Source: JAIEOG01 sp964519985 (GTDB taxonomy: Bacteria > Bdellovibrionota > FAC87 > UBA2466). From it: a DNA stretch of 64,000 nucleotides. The translations under genes and the position numbers were made by a program. The DNA lies in NCBI GenBank assembly GCA_964519985.1, contig CAZFMF010000005.1, forward strand, positions 62,001 through 126,000. The letters run 5' to 3'. Below are positions 1 through 7,816 of this stretch, one piece after another; position 1 is the first letter of the stretch, and the number at the start of each line of letters is the position of its first letter. Under the pieces are notes generated by a model that searched no databases, was not told the origin of the DNA, and saw only the letters and a list, made by a program, of their open reading frames with translations.

Positions 1-218
1 GCCGTCGTGACGCGGGGCAACTCGAAATGTTCTTCTAGCCAGGCCCGAAACGCCTTGCTTAAGTCACTCATCTCTTTGAAATCAGAGACATTTTTCTGGT
101 AAATCCACTGGAAGAGTTGGCGGGCTCGGTAAGCCGGATGGCCATGGGAAGCCATGATTTCTTCCAAAGCCGACAGCCTGAGGCCCTTTAGGTTCACTTT
201 TTTCGCGGGCGCGGTCAT
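1..218 (-). CDS. rlmN: RlmN, 23S rRNA (adenine-2503-C2)-methyltransferase, N-terminal part
   Basis: The first 72 codons of a leftward gene that leaves the window. The translation begins MTAPAKKVNLKGLRLSAL and continues through HPAYRARQLFQWIYQK and a DFKEMSDLSK segment. This is the typical N-terminal domain of RlmN, the radical-SAM enzyme that methylates A2503 of 23S rRNA and A37 of some tRNAs. The catalytic CxxxC iron-sulfur region lies outside the window, so activity cannot be judged. It is divergent from the ECF sigma gene at 333, with 114 bp between the two starts. Confidence 0.85.
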   Translation of the reverse strand, partial: MTAPAKKVNLKGLRLSALEEIMASHGHPAYRARQLFQWIYQKNVSDFKEMSDLSKAFRAWLEEHFELPRVTT

Positions 219-332
219 TTCCGCGTGGTTTATACCTATATTGGGAACGAAAGGATATCGTTAGAAATCTTCGTTGGGGACGTCACACGGAAACACACGT
301 TTACGTCTCATTCATAAGGGGCGAATGCAGCT
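219..332. promoter_or_regulatory. Divergent promoter region between rlmN and the sigma operon
   Basis: The non-coding gap between two divergent genes must hold both promoters. On the plus strand GGAAC at 244-248 resembles the -35 element of many ECF promoters, which would fit autoregulation of the downstream sigma gene. I cannot pick a convincing -10 partner. A GGGG run at 318-321 is a weak ribosome-binding site for the ATG at 333. The element assignment is a guess. Confidence 0.3.
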
Positions 333-917
333 ATGCCGGGGAACTTAAAGCGTTGGTTGAAAAAACTCAAAGCGGGAGACCAGTCAGCGTTTCTGCCGCT
401 TTATCAAAAAACCTCACCGGGTCTGATGCGCTATTTGATGTGGAAGACCAATGGTGACCGTCCTTTGTGTGAGGACATCCTTCAGGAGACCTACGTGCGG
501 TTTCTGCTCAGCGTCGATCGCTTGGAATCGCATAAAGACATTGCCGTGCAGTCGTATCTCTTACAAATCGTCCGCAATTGCCTGATCGACAAGGTCGCCC
601 GCACCCCCGAAGCCAAGCGGCCCCACATCGCGATCGATGCGATTGGTGATTTGCCGGAAACCCACGGCCGCCGGGCAGAAACCGCGGTGGAACTGCGAGA
701 ACTTTCCGTGGCGATGGAATCCCTGGGCGAACGCGAATCAGAAATCCTCTGGCTGCGCGATGGGATGGGGCTTTCCCACCGGGAAGTCGCCGACCGGGTT
801 GGAATTACGGAACAAGCCTCCCGCCAGGCGTATGTTCGCGCGAAACGCGCGCTGATCTCGGTCTTAGGGGACGGATTTGGGAAAGGAGCGCTGCATGCGA
901 CGCCCGAGCTGTCCTAG
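333..917 (+). CDS. RNA polymerase ECF-type sigma factor
   Basis: A 194-residue protein with the sigma-70 group IV layout. Region 2 is at about residues 20-90, with a CEDILQETYVRFL core that binds the -10 element and core polymerase. Region 4 is at about 120-180, where LGERESEILWLRDGMGLSHREVA is followed by a helix-turn-helix recognising the -35. There is no sigma-1.1 or region 3. Its 3' end overlaps an anti-sigma-like gene, and a secreted protein follows, so the three form one operon. The usual arrangement is that the membrane anti-sigma holds this factor until an envelope signal arrives. The signal and regulon are unknown. Confidence 0.85.
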   Translation: MPGNLKRWLKKLKAGDQSAFLPLYQKTSPGLMRYLMWKTNGDRPLCEDILQETYVRFLLSVDRLESHKDIAVQSYLLQIVRNCLIDKVARTPEAKRPHIAIDAIGDLPETHGRRAETAVELRELSVAMESLGERESEILWLRDGMGLSHREVADRVGITEQASRQAYVRAKRALISVLGDGFGKGALHATPELS

Positions 918-1425
918 TGCCGAAGCCCTCCTGGAAACCGTTTCGATTCCCGGAGAGATGAGCCGTTGGGCCCTTCTCAAAACGAAGACCCACCTCTTTC
1001 GCTGCGTGCCGTGTCAGGAAAAACTCAACCACCTACGCACCACCTGGAATTCCTTCTTTCAACCCGAACCGGAAGTCGCCTCCTCGCTCATGCGCGTGTA
1101 CTCGCGCTTGCAGCGTGATGAGACCCTTATTCTCAAAGGGTGGAAGCTCAGTGACATTCGCGGCGCCCGTCCGTCGACGGCCCGTCTGTTCGTGCGCTCC
1201 TGGGGTTTCCCCACCGGAATCGCGGTCGCCCTCGGCTTGTCGGTCGTTTTTTTCTCGCCGGCGTTTCGCCCCGCGGAAGTGACCGAAGACGTCGCCGCGG
1301 TAACTTCCCCCAATATCCCGCTTTCGCCCATCCGCACGCGGGATCGCAATTCAGTGAAGGTGCGTTACGTTCGGCCGCAGCTTTTGCAAAGCATGGAATT
1401 CGAAACGGTGAGCACGCATGAATAA
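895..1425 (+). CDS. Putative zinc-binding transmembrane anti-sigma factor
   Basis: About 176 residues from the ATG at 895, which has GGAAAGGAG six bases upstream; a TTG at 877 is possible but poorer. Near the N-terminus THLFRCVPC gives the HxxxCxxC pattern of zinc-binding anti-sigma domains. One hydrophobic segment follows in mid-protein (GFPTGIAVALGLSVVFF), so the N-terminus would be cytoplasmic and the short tail periplasmic. It overlaps the upstream sigma gene by 23 bp and the downstream gene by 8 bp, indicating translational coupling. The role as inhibitor of the neighbouring sigma factor is inferred from motif and context. Confidence 0.7.
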   Translation: MRRPSCPSAEALLETVSIPGEMSRWALLKTKTHLFRCVPCQEKLNHLRTTWNSFFQPEPEVASSLMRVYSRLQRDETLILKGWKLSDIRGARPSTARLFVRSWGFPTGIAVALGLSVVFFSPAFRPAEVTEDVAAVTSPNIPLSPIRTRDRNSVKVRYVRPQLLQSMEFETVSTHE

Positions 1426-2269
1426 ATCCCTGCGATTGGCCGCGGTTCTCGCGGTGGCCCAGAGTGCTTCGGCTCTGGCCGGGGCCGAAACCGCGCAGTT
1501 CATTTCCCGAGTCTACTTTGTGATTCACGAATCCTCGCCCCAGCAGATTCAAAGGGGACGACGCGCGATTGAAAAAGAATTTGCCGAGACGGTTTCGGGC
1601 GTACCCAGTCTTCAGCCCTACCGCTATCAGGTGGTGAGCGACGGCAACCAGCTGGTTTTCTCCATGGTCACCCAGGCCGACACCCGCACTTCGTTTCAAG
1701 GCGCGGTTTCGGATATGGTCCGTCTGCTCAATGGCCGTTACCGCACGCACGGCCGCTACGACTTCATGCGCACGCCGGACCTGGAGGCGCCCTCGGATCA
1801 TTTTTTGGAAGTCTCGCTCGACGAGACGAACACCAAGATCAAATCGATCTCGGCGCGCGCGGTCACGCTCCGGGATTTCCTGGCGGAATTAAAACTCCAA
1901 TTCGGCGAGCCCGAAGGCGCGATTCGGCCCGTGGCCTTGCGCCGCCAAATGCCGCCCTCGCAGCGTTTCAGCTATATGATTCCCGGCGATTGTGCCGCCA
2001 AAGAGTTTGATTGGAACTCCACCGAAGGTGCCCCGGCGAAGACGGTCGCCGAAACGATGACCGAAGTGGCCAAGCTTCTGAACCTTCGTGTGGAAGACCA
2101 CAACGGCACCTTCATCTTCTCCGGTGATTGCCCCCGCACCGCCAATGACCGCCGGGTAAGCGCCCTGGAATTTCTCCCCGCCCGTTGGATCCCCCTCGAC
2201 GAGGTCAGCCAAACGCTGCCCACTCGGCCGCCGACGGTTCCTTTGATCCCGATTAGCGCGCTGGAATAG
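1418..2269 (+). CDS. Secreted protein with STN-like repeats, third gene of sigma operon
   Basis: A 283-residue protein with a signal peptide (MNKSLRLAAVLAVAQSASALA). Two segments, around residues 130-165 (VSLDETNTKIKSISARAV onward) and 200-235 (KTVAETMTEVAKLLNLRVED), have the strand-helix-strand look of STN/secretin N-terminal domains. In FecA-type systems such domains pass a signal from the outer membrane to an anti-sigma factor. Here the STN-like part stands alone, with no barrel. It overlaps the anti-sigma gene by 8 bp and may be its periplasmic partner. The fold assignment is my reading of the pattern. The gene ends tail-to-tail with, and overlaps by 17 bp, the gene at 2253. Confidence 0.5.
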   Translation: MNKSLRLAAVLAVAQSASALAGAETAQFISRVYFVIHESSPQQIQRGRRAIEKEFAETVSGVPSLQPYRYQVVSDGNQLVFSMVTQADTRTSFQGAVSDMVRLLNGRYRTHGRYDFMRTPDLEAPSDHFLEVSLDETNTKIKSISARAVTLRDFLAELKLQFGEPEGAIRPVALRRQMPPSQRFSYMIPGDCAAKEFDWNSTEGAPAKTVAETMTEVAKLLNLRVEDHNGTFIFSGDCPRTANDRRVSALEFLPARWIPLDEVSQTLPTRPPTVPLIPISALE

Positions 2270-2648
2270 ACGCGTTGAGGCGTGTCCCCTCGACAAAATC
2301 TAAATAAGGCATCCGCCAGAGCAGGCGCGATCCGCTCTTATGCGTGTGAATGGAGTGAAAATCCACCACCCACTCGCCGTCATAAAGATAGGGGCGACCA
2401 TAGAGAGCGATAGGGTGCTCGCCGCACCACCGTCGCACCTCCGTCTGGGCTTTGACCGACCCACTTAAGGAAACCATCAGACTCGGCTCGGAAAACCGGA
2501 CATCCGGAACGGTTTCATCCTGGGGCTGATACTTGAGGAGTGAGGGAGAAGGAGGTGCGTTAAGAGCCTCGAGGGCGCTGACGAGTGACTCGGGACACAT
2601 CCCGAAAACCGAGCCCGAAACCCAAAGCATTCCCAAAACCCAACGCAT
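2253..2648 (-). CDS. Small secreted protein of unknown function
   Basis: About 131 residues from the ATG at 2648, chosen because MRWVLGMLWVSGSVFG is a good signal peptide; the open frame extends to 2750 but that extension reads like untranslated leader. The mature part has two cysteines (FGMCPESL and RRWCGEHP) that could form a disulfide, and aromatic-rich strands (YGRPYLYDGEWVVDFHSIH). I recognise no family. It is convergent with and overlaps the STN-like gene. Confidence 0.45.
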   Translation of the reverse strand: MRWVLGMLWVSGSVFGMCPESLVSALEALNAPPSPSLLKYQPQDETVPDVRFSEPSLMVSLSGSVKAQTEVRRWCGEHPIALYGRPYLYDGEWVVDFHSIHTHKSGSRLLWRMPYLDFVEGTRLNASIPAR

Positions 2649-2742
2649 GGCGGCGGTATATAGCAGAACTCGCTTAAACAGGCCCGGGAAATAATTTAAG
2701 TCTCTGAATTTATTTACCGAAAAGAAGAAAGGGGGAACCTCC

Positions 2743-4470
2743 TTGCGCACCCTTTTTCACCGAGTCTTGCTGCTTACACTGACTCTCGGAGTTGGGGCAC
2801 CCCTACGTGCAACCCCGCCGGAAAGCGGGATCTCGGAACGGCGGGCAAGCGTACAAGACTGCCGAGTAACGGCCAGCCGGCTCCAAGCGGCTTGGCGGCG
2901 GCAAGCCGAAAAGGGACTCACCGATTTTCCGATCACCATCGAAACACCCAAGCGTATCGAAGACCTCTTCCGGGAAGCGACTCGCCTCACCGATGCCCAA
3001 GTCGCCGAAAGAAAGCTTCCTACCGCGACCCAAAACCCCGCCCGGTACCGGGCTCACCTACAGCAAGAGTTTGGACGGTTGCGCGCAGAAGAGCGCATTC
3101 AAAACCTAATCAATGAATGGGTGAAGCGGGGCGAATTGGATCCGAACGATCGTGTCGCCATGGACCGAGCTCGAAGACGCATCACTAAATCCGTCGTCGA
3201 ACGGCTCCCGCGAGAATCGGTATTGTTCGTCGATACGGCGGTCCTGGACGCTCAAGGAAAACCCATCAACCGAGACGGTCTTGTTTTTGTGATCGATCAC
3301 CATGGCCCCTACGCCCCATCCAATCCTTTGGAGAACTCGGGGGCTCAAGTCATTAGTCGTTTGCAGCGTGCGGCTCAGGAAAACTTGAGAGACGGCAAGG
3401 TAGATGTCGAGTCCGCCCTCAAACAATTTCATAAAGACCTTTACGGCGACAAGTCGGGTCGCATCCTGCTCAGCGCCGACAACCTTGCGGATGCTGCCGA
3501 GGTCTTGGCAATCTTGCGCAATCCCGAGCTCCAACGCCGCATCATTGCCGATCCCAAGCTCGCCGAGATGTTGACGACATCCGGTCGCTTCACCGACTTC
3601 TTCGTTTTCAGTGGCGATGGATACGAAACCGCAAATCCTGATGCCGCCAAGTCAGTTGCCCTTTCCAAGGCGATCATGCAGAGCCACAGTGAGGTGCTGA
3701 AACAATTCAACATCGCCGGTAGCGATCGCATCACCAGTGAAGCGTTGAGCCACGCTGACCAAAAAAAGCTGCTCGAACTTTCCGCCCAACAGGCAGAAAA
3801 ATTGCTGCTCGAAGCCACGGATCCCGCGCGCGGAACGAAGCCCGGAACCGTCGATGAAAAGGCGGCGGCCTTTGATGCAGCTCGAGGTGGACCTAACCAA
3901 AAGGTGGGAGGGACTTCTTACGACAAGGCTCGCGAGGCCCACGTGCAGTTCACCACCGATCTTTCCAACGTGATGAAAAAGAAGGCGGGCTCCGAAACGC
4001 GCGCCGCGGAGCTGGAATCGGCGTTTCATTCGATCATCTATGGCCATGGGCAGGTGATTACCGGACATCTTTTCGCCGACTGGGCGGCAAGTCCGATGGC
4101 CAACGCCCACAATCCGACGGGACGTCGACCGGTGAAACTTGAACTCGCCGGTAGCGGGAACGAAGTGGGGAAAATAGTGGTCCTCGCTAAGTCGGGCAAC
4201 GTGCCGGTAAACCTCACCCGGCTTGCCCAGGCCCTTAACGATGCTAACGACGCGAAAAAGGCGCAAATCAGGGCTCAGATGGAAAAAGAAGGAAAGCCCG
4301 AGGGCGAGATTGCCGCCCGATTGGGCAAAATCACTAGTTTCGTTCCCCGCGGCAAAGAACTCGTCTTCAACTTTGGCGGGCACGCCTTAGGACGTGAAGA
4401 AGTTCAGTTCATTCTGGCGGAAGCCACGGCCGGTCACACCGCCGAAATCGTGCCCGATTCGACCCCGTAA
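2743..4470 (+). CDS. Secreted protein with DHH and GGH motifs (DHH phosphoesterase-like)
   Basis: About 575 residues starting at TTG 2743, with AAGGGGG seven bases upstream and a signal peptide (MRTLFHRVLLLTLTLGVGAP). A hydrophobic strand ends in VFVIDHH at residues 185-187, the hallmark metal-binding triplet of the DHH superfamily (RecJ, NrnA, family II pyrophosphatase). LLSADNLADA near 244-251 could supply another metal ligand. Near the C-terminus FNFGGHALG (GGH at 545-547) resembles the GGH of DHHA1 domains. Known DHH enzymes are cytoplasmic, so export is unusual. A clear motif I aspartate pair is not obvious. Substrate unknown. The gene ends 71 bp before tRNA-Gly. Confidence 0.55.
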   Translation: MRTLFHRVLLLTLTLGVGAPLRATPPESGISERRASVQDCRVTASRLQAAWRRQAEKGLTDFPITIETPKRIEDLFREATRLTDAQVAERKLPTATQNPARYRAHLQQEFGRLRAEERIQNLINEWVKRGELDPNDRVAMDRARRRITKSVVERLPRESVLFVDTAVLDAQGKPINRDGLVFVIDHHGPYAPSNPLENSGAQVISRLQRAAQENLRDGKVDVESALKQFHKDLYGDKSGRILLSADNLADAAEVLAILRNPELQRRIIADPKLAEMLTTSGRFTDFFVFSGDGYETANPDAAKSVALSKAIMQSHSEVLKQFNIAGSDRITSEALSHADQKKLLELSAQQAEKLLLEATDPARGTKPGTVDEKAAAFDAARGGPNQKVGGTSYDKAREAHVQFTTDLSNVMKKKAGSETRAAELESAFHSIIYGHGQVITGHLFADWAASPMANAHNPTGRRPVKLELAGSGNEVGKIVVLAKSGNVPVNLTRLAQALNDANDAKKAQIRAQMEKEGKPEGEIAARLGKITSFVPRGKELVFNFGGHALGREEVQFILAEATAGHTAEIVPDSTP

Positions 4471-4541
4471 GCGTGCGGCGGACCTTCAGTCCGAACTTGC
4501 GTTTAGCCGAAAAACCGCCTAGTTTTCGTTCTCTAATCAAT

Positions 4542-4618
4542 GCGGGACTAGCTCAGTTGGCTAGAGCGCCACCTTGCCAAGGTGGAGGTCGCGGGTTCGA
4601 ACCCCGTGTCCCGCTCCA
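4542..4618 (+). tRNA. tRNA-Gly (anticodon GCC)
   Basis: A complete cloverleaf. Acceptor GCGGGAC at 4542 pairs with GTCCCGC at 4608-4614. The D arm contains TAGCTCAGTTGG. The anticodon stem CCACC/GGTGG encloses TTGCCAA, giving anticodon GCC. The T arm is CGGGTTCGAACCCCG, and CCA is encoded at 4616-4618. It reads glycine GGC/GGU codons. Its 3' half is duplicated in decayed form near 6601-6662, and accessory DNA begins immediately downstream. Confidence 0.95.
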
Positions 4619-4624
4619 ACTGGT

Positions 4625-4662
4625 GGCTCTACCCCATCGAACCGCCACTCCGGCGCCGAAGT
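4625..4662 (+). repeat. Direct repeat copy 1 with degenerate 16-bp palindrome
   Basis: Immediately after tRNA-Gly, GGCTCTACCCCATCGAACCG plus the following bases up to about 4658 are repeated identically at 6743-6776. The right part (4647-4662) is the dispersed palindrome ACTCCGGCGCCGGAGT with one mismatch (A for G at 4659). Together with the tRNA fragment near 6601 it brackets the propeller gene, as expected for a duplicated integration target. Confidence 0.75.
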
Positions 4663-4691
4663 AAAACCTTCGCCTTACGACGGCCCCCTGT

Positions 4692-6506
4692 TCAGGGAGC
4701 GCGGAAATACAACCCTGAGCTTCCGGCGAGGTAAAGATTTGAGTTCAAGACGGAGATCTTCCGAACTGCGTTGCTCCAGTTTCCAGTATTTACTTTTTCG
4801 TTAATAAAAGATGTTCCACCATCGGACGAAACCGAGAGTCCCCCTTCAGTGGCTACATATAGATCGGATCCCATCGCGTAAATGTCATTGATGAAATTGC
4901 TGCCCAATCCATGGGCTATTGTCTTAGTTACAAAAGTATTCCCCCCATCGACTGAAATGGAAACACCGTTGTCGGTTCCCACATACAACTTGCTTCCGGA
5001 AGCATAGACGGCCCATACACTATTCCCGGCCAATCCATCGGCTTTGGTTTTCCCGGTAAAGGATCTACCCCCATCTTTCGAGATGGAAAGTCCGGAACTG
5101 CTGCCAACATAAATAGTGCCGCCAAATTCGAAGACGCGATGAGTATTGTCGGCAATAAGTCCGTCCCTTTTTGTCTTGAGCGAAAAGGTGACTCCATCGT
5201 CCGTTGAAATTGCGAGCCCCTTGTAAGTGGTCACATAAACATTGGAGCCCAAAACGAAAACATCAAACGCGAGCTCTACAGGACCCCCCAATAATTTTAC
5301 GACTTTAAAGGTCCTACCGACGTCCCTCGAAATGGACAGTCCGCCCGTAGAGACGACGTACACATTGGACCCCGACGCTGCGACGCCCCCCACGAAGCCC
5401 TTGGCGATTCCATCAGTCTGCGTGCGATGGGTAAACGTCTTGCCACCATCGGCCGAATAGGAAATCCCTCGGTTATACGAAACATAGATAGTGCCGCTGT
5501 CAACATGGATAGAGTTCAACTGATTGCTGCCGAGCCCGGGGGAGACTGTGTTTGAAAAAGAGACCCCGGAATCCGTGGAGACGGAAAGGCCCTGCGCGGT
5601 ACCGGCATAAATGGTCGCACCCGAGACGAAAACAGCGGATACATCTTCCGCTCCTAGCCCATCGGCGATCGTTTTATTAGTGAATGTTTTTCCACCGTCT
5701 CGGGATATGGCGAATCCCGACAAGCCGGATACGCAGACCGTAGAGCCCTGTGCATGAACTGATCTCACTGGAAATCGCACCTCTTGTGCGACTGCGAAAG
5801 TAGCTCCACCATCATTGGAAATGAAAAGCCCCTCATCCCGGCTGGCCACAAATACGTTTGCACCCAGCACAAATACATCTTCCACAAAAATGTCCTCAAT
5901 ATTGCCACTTAAAATAGTTGTGAAAGTTTCTCCGTCGTCATTAGAAACGGAAAGCCCTTTACTCGTACCGACGTAAACGGTCGAACCGGAAACATGCACA
6001 CAATCCACCCAAGGGTCGGGCAATCCATTGGCAATCGTTTTGTTGGTAAAGGTACTTCCACCATCACGCGAAATGGATAATCCCTTCGAGGTCGCGAGAT
6101 AGACGCTACTTCCTTTTGCGACAATGTCATTTATGCGCGTGCTCGCGAGTCCATTGGCACTGCGAATGGAGAAGGTTGCTCCGCCATCGGCGGAAATGAA
6201 TAGGCCATCGCCTGTCGCCGCGTAGACATCGGATCCAGACGCATAAACTTTCCTTACTTGATTACCCCCTAAAGAAGTACGCGTAATGAAAGTCTTTCCC
6301 CCATCGGTGGAAATGGAAAGGCCCCCATCGGTTGCCACATAAAGAGTAGACTGGTTAAAAAAGACGTCTAGCACGGAGTTGGTTGCTAAACCGCTGAACC
6401 CGGATTTGCCCTGGGGAACTGGAGTGTACGTACGACTAATTCCCCAACCTATCGCCGGAATCAGAGTAAGAAAGCAAATGATCGATGTAAGGAATTGAAA
6501 GCCCAT
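4692..6506 (-). CDS. Secreted Asp-box (BNR-like) beta-propeller protein
   Basis: A 604-residue protein with a signal peptide (MGFQFLTSIICFLTLIPAIG) followed almost entirely by 13 repeats of about 42 residues. Each carries a version of GLSISxDGGxTF, the Asp-box turn of sialidase-like and photosynthesis-assembly propellers, and ends with a variant of NGLxxxxVxxV...GSxVYVAT. With 13 repeats it could form two propellers. No catalytic sialidase residues are recognisable, so binding or scaffolding outside the cell is more likely than hydrolysis. The gene is visibly AT-richer than its neighbours, points against them, and is flanked by a tRNA-Gly gene and a tRNA-Gly fragment, which suggests horizontal acquisition. 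GGAG eight bases upstream supports the ATG at 6506. Confidence 0.8.
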   Translation of the reverse strand: MGFQFLTSIICFLTLIPAIGWGISRTYTPVPQGKSGFSGLATNSVLDVFFNQSTLYVATDGGLSISTDGGKTFITRTSLGGNQVRKVYASGSDVYAATGDGLFISADGGATFSIRSANGLASTRINDIVAKGSSVYLATSKGLSISRDGGSTFTNKTIANGLPDPWVDCVHVSGSTVYVGTSKGLSVSNDDGETFTTILSGNIEDIFVEDVFVLGANVFVASRDEGLFISNDGGATFAVAQEVRFPVRSVHAQGSTVCVSGLSGFAISRDGGKTFTNKTIADGLGAEDVSAVFVSGATIYAGTAQGLSVSTDSGVSFSNTVSPGLGSNQLNSIHVDSGTIYVSYNRGISYSADGGKTFTHRTQTDGIAKGFVGGVAASGSNVYVVSTGGLSISRDVGRTFKVVKLLGGPVELAFDVFVLGSNVYVTTYKGLAISTDDGVTFSLKTKRDGLIADNTHRVFEFGGTIYVGSSSGLSISKDGGRSFTGKTKADGLAGNSVWAVYASGSKLYVGTDNGVSISVDGGNTFVTKTIAHGLGSNFINDIYAMGSDLYVATEGGLSVSSDGGTSFINEKVNTGNWSNAVRKISVLNSNLYLAGSSGLYFRAP

Positions 6507-6600
6507 GCAGTGTCTCCAATCGAAGAGAATGTGGGAAATATGTACCCGGATGGGCTCCTAGTACATATGCGGTGGGTCGGGCTTGTGGCACTAACTCTAT

Positions 6601-6662
6601 AGGCTAGAGCCGCCACCTTGCCAAGGTGGGGGTCGTGGGTCCGAACACCGTGTCCCGCTCCA
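6601..6662 (+). pseudogene. Decayed 3' fragment of tRNA-Gly
   Basis: GGCTAGAG, then the anticodon arm (CCACCTTGCCAAGGTGG), a T arm with substitutions, and GTGTCCCGCTCCA match tRNA-Gly at 4542 from the D-arm end to the CCA. Differences include one inserted C before the anticodon arm and changes in the T stem (GTGGGTCCGAACACC). The 5' acceptor strand and D arm are missing, so it cannot fold into a tRNA. It lies 2.0 kb downstream of the intact gene, in the same orientation. Confidence 0.85.
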
Positions 6663-6781
6663 TTCAAATCGCCTTCGGCGATTTGAATCCTGCGGTATGC
6701 AAATGCATATGAGTATTGCATCTAAATCCGCGAAGCGGATTTGGGCTCTACCCCATCGAACCGCCACTCCGGCGCCGGAGT
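6663..6781 (+). repeat. Two hairpins and direct repeat copy 2 with perfect palindrome
   Basis: After the tRNA fragment about 80 bp are inserted relative to copy 1. They include a 12-bp hairpin (ATTCAAATCGCC, loop TTC, GGCGATTTGAAT) and an 8-bp hairpin (AAATCCGC, loop GAA, GCGGATTT). From 6743 the sequence rejoins copy 1 (GGCTCTACCCCATCGAACCG) and ends in a perfect ACTCCGGCGCCGGAGT at 6766-6781. The compact hairpins look like small palindromic insertions. Confidence 0.75.
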
Positions 6782-6834
6782 AGATTTTTATCGACGACAA
6801 ATCGGTTTTTATTCTTGCTTTTCTACATCACCCA

Positions 6835-6858
6835 AATTACATACACATGTATGTAATT
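6835..6858. promoter_or_regulatory. 24-bp inverted repeat upstream of HNH gene
   Basis: Perfect 11-base arms AATTACATACA and TGTATGTAATT separated by CA. The repeat ends exactly where the GGAG ribosome-binding site (6859-6862) begins, 13 bp before the ATG at 6872. It could be a dimeric repressor operator or an RNA hairpin touching the ribosome-binding site. An A/T-rich stretch just upstream (6787-6834) may contain the promoter. Confidence 0.6.
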
Positions 6859-6871
6859 GGAGACGGTCACC

Positions 6872-7816
6872 ATGAATCTCACATCAATCAGCGACAAAGA
6901 ACTAATCTTGAATCTCAAGGAAAGTGTTCAAATCGAGCAGAATGAGTTGATGAAAATATTGCATCAGCTGCGTGAAGTCGAAAGGCGCCGGCTTTTCAGT
7001 GAGCTGGGGTTTGCAAGCTTGTTTGAGTTTGCCGTTCGAGAGCTAAAGTACAGCGAAGGGCGCGCGGGCCGGCGAATTGCGGCGATGCGGCTCATCAAAG
7101 AAGTTCCCGAAGTGGAGGCGAAGATCGCTAGCGGTGAGCTGAGCCTGAGCAACGTACAACAAGCCCAGTCGTTGTTTCGCGAAATGAATAAATCTCGCCC
7201 CGAACGCCCAGTTGAGAAGCGAGAGAAACTGGAAGTTTTGGCCAAGCTGGAAAACAAATCCACCCGCGATGGCCAGAAGGAACTATTGAAAATTCAGCCG
7301 TTGGCCGCTCTTCCCAAAGAGCGGGAGCGGGTGGTGAGTGAAACCGCGACGGAAATTAAGTTTCTGATGTCGGACAAACTCAAAGCGAAGCTGGAGCAAG
7401 TTCGGTCTTTGTTGGGAGTGCGCGGTACTTCCATGAGCTATGCCGAGCTCTTTGAGTCGATGTCGGAGCTCAGTTTAGAAGCTTTGAAAGCCCAGCGATT
7501 TGGGAAAAAGCGCGCGGCGGAGGGCGACAAAAAAAGTTCAACTCCGGCGCCGGAGTTGGAAAGCAGCCATGGTCGCTACCTATCCAAAGCGCTAAAGTTC
7601 AAGATCTGGGAGCGAGATCAAGGCCGCTGCACTGAGTGTCAAAGCACCCGAAACCTCAATTACGATCATATTCACCCGATTGCCTTGGGCGGTAAGTCCA
7701 CTCTGGAGAACCTTCGGCTGCTTTGCTTTCATTGTAATCAAAGGGCCGGAGCTAAGGTCTTTGGGCACAGAGAAAACAAATCACTCAAAAAGCTTGGAAT
7801 CAATGAGTTAAAATAA
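6872..7816 (+). CDS. HNH endonuclease family protein
   Basis: About 314 residues from ATG 6872 (GGAG nine bases upstream; a TTG at 6857 would lie inside the inverted repeat). The N-terminal 200 residues are helical and charged and resemble the DUF222-like region common in HNH proteins. The C-terminus has a zinc-ribbon HNH domain: CTEC, then YDHIHPIALGGKSTLENL, then CFHC. The DH and later H/N residues form the beta-beta-alpha metal site that cleaves DNA. A linker between the domains encodes STPAPE from an embedded 16-bp palindrome. It is adjacent to the tRNA-Gly-flanked segment and may be a selfish or defence nuclease; its target is unknown. Confidence 0.75.
   Translation: MNLTSISDKELILNLKESVQIEQNELMKILHQLREVERRRLFSELGFASLFEFAVRELKYSEGRAGRRIAAMRLIKEVPEVEAKIASGELSLSNVQQAQSLFREMNKSRPERPVEKREKLEVLAKLENKSTRDGQKELLKIQPLAALPKERERVVSETATEIKFLMSDKLKAKLEQVRSLLGVRGTSMSYAELFESMSELSLEALKAQRFGKKRAAEGDKKSSTPAPELESSHGRYLSKALKFKIWERDQGRCTECQSTRNLNYDHIHPIALGGKSTLENLRLLCFHCNQRAGAKVFGHRENKSLKKLGINELK
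7541..7556. repeat. 16-bp palindrome copy inside HNH gene
   Basis: A perfect ACTCCGGCGCCGGAGT, extended to 20 bp by flanking CA/TG. It lies in the sequence for the linker between the N-terminal domain and the HNH domain and is read as part of STPAPEL. The same peptide occurs at the C-terminus of the Fic protein, where another copy lies. Confidence 0.85.

Noticed and set aside
244..275. A defined ECF autoregulatory promoter
   Set aside because: GGAAC fits a -35, but no clear -10 was found and the other sigma operons show no matching motif, so only a general promoter region was listed.
1148..1801. Minus-strand ORF opposite the anti-sigma and STN-like genes
   Set aside because: Shadow of GC-rich coding DNA; no domain or start signal, and two better-supported genes occupy the plus strand.
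6601..6662. A second tRNA-Gly gene
   Set aside because: Only the 3' half is present, with an inserted base and T-stem changes; no acceptor 5' strand or D arm can be formed.
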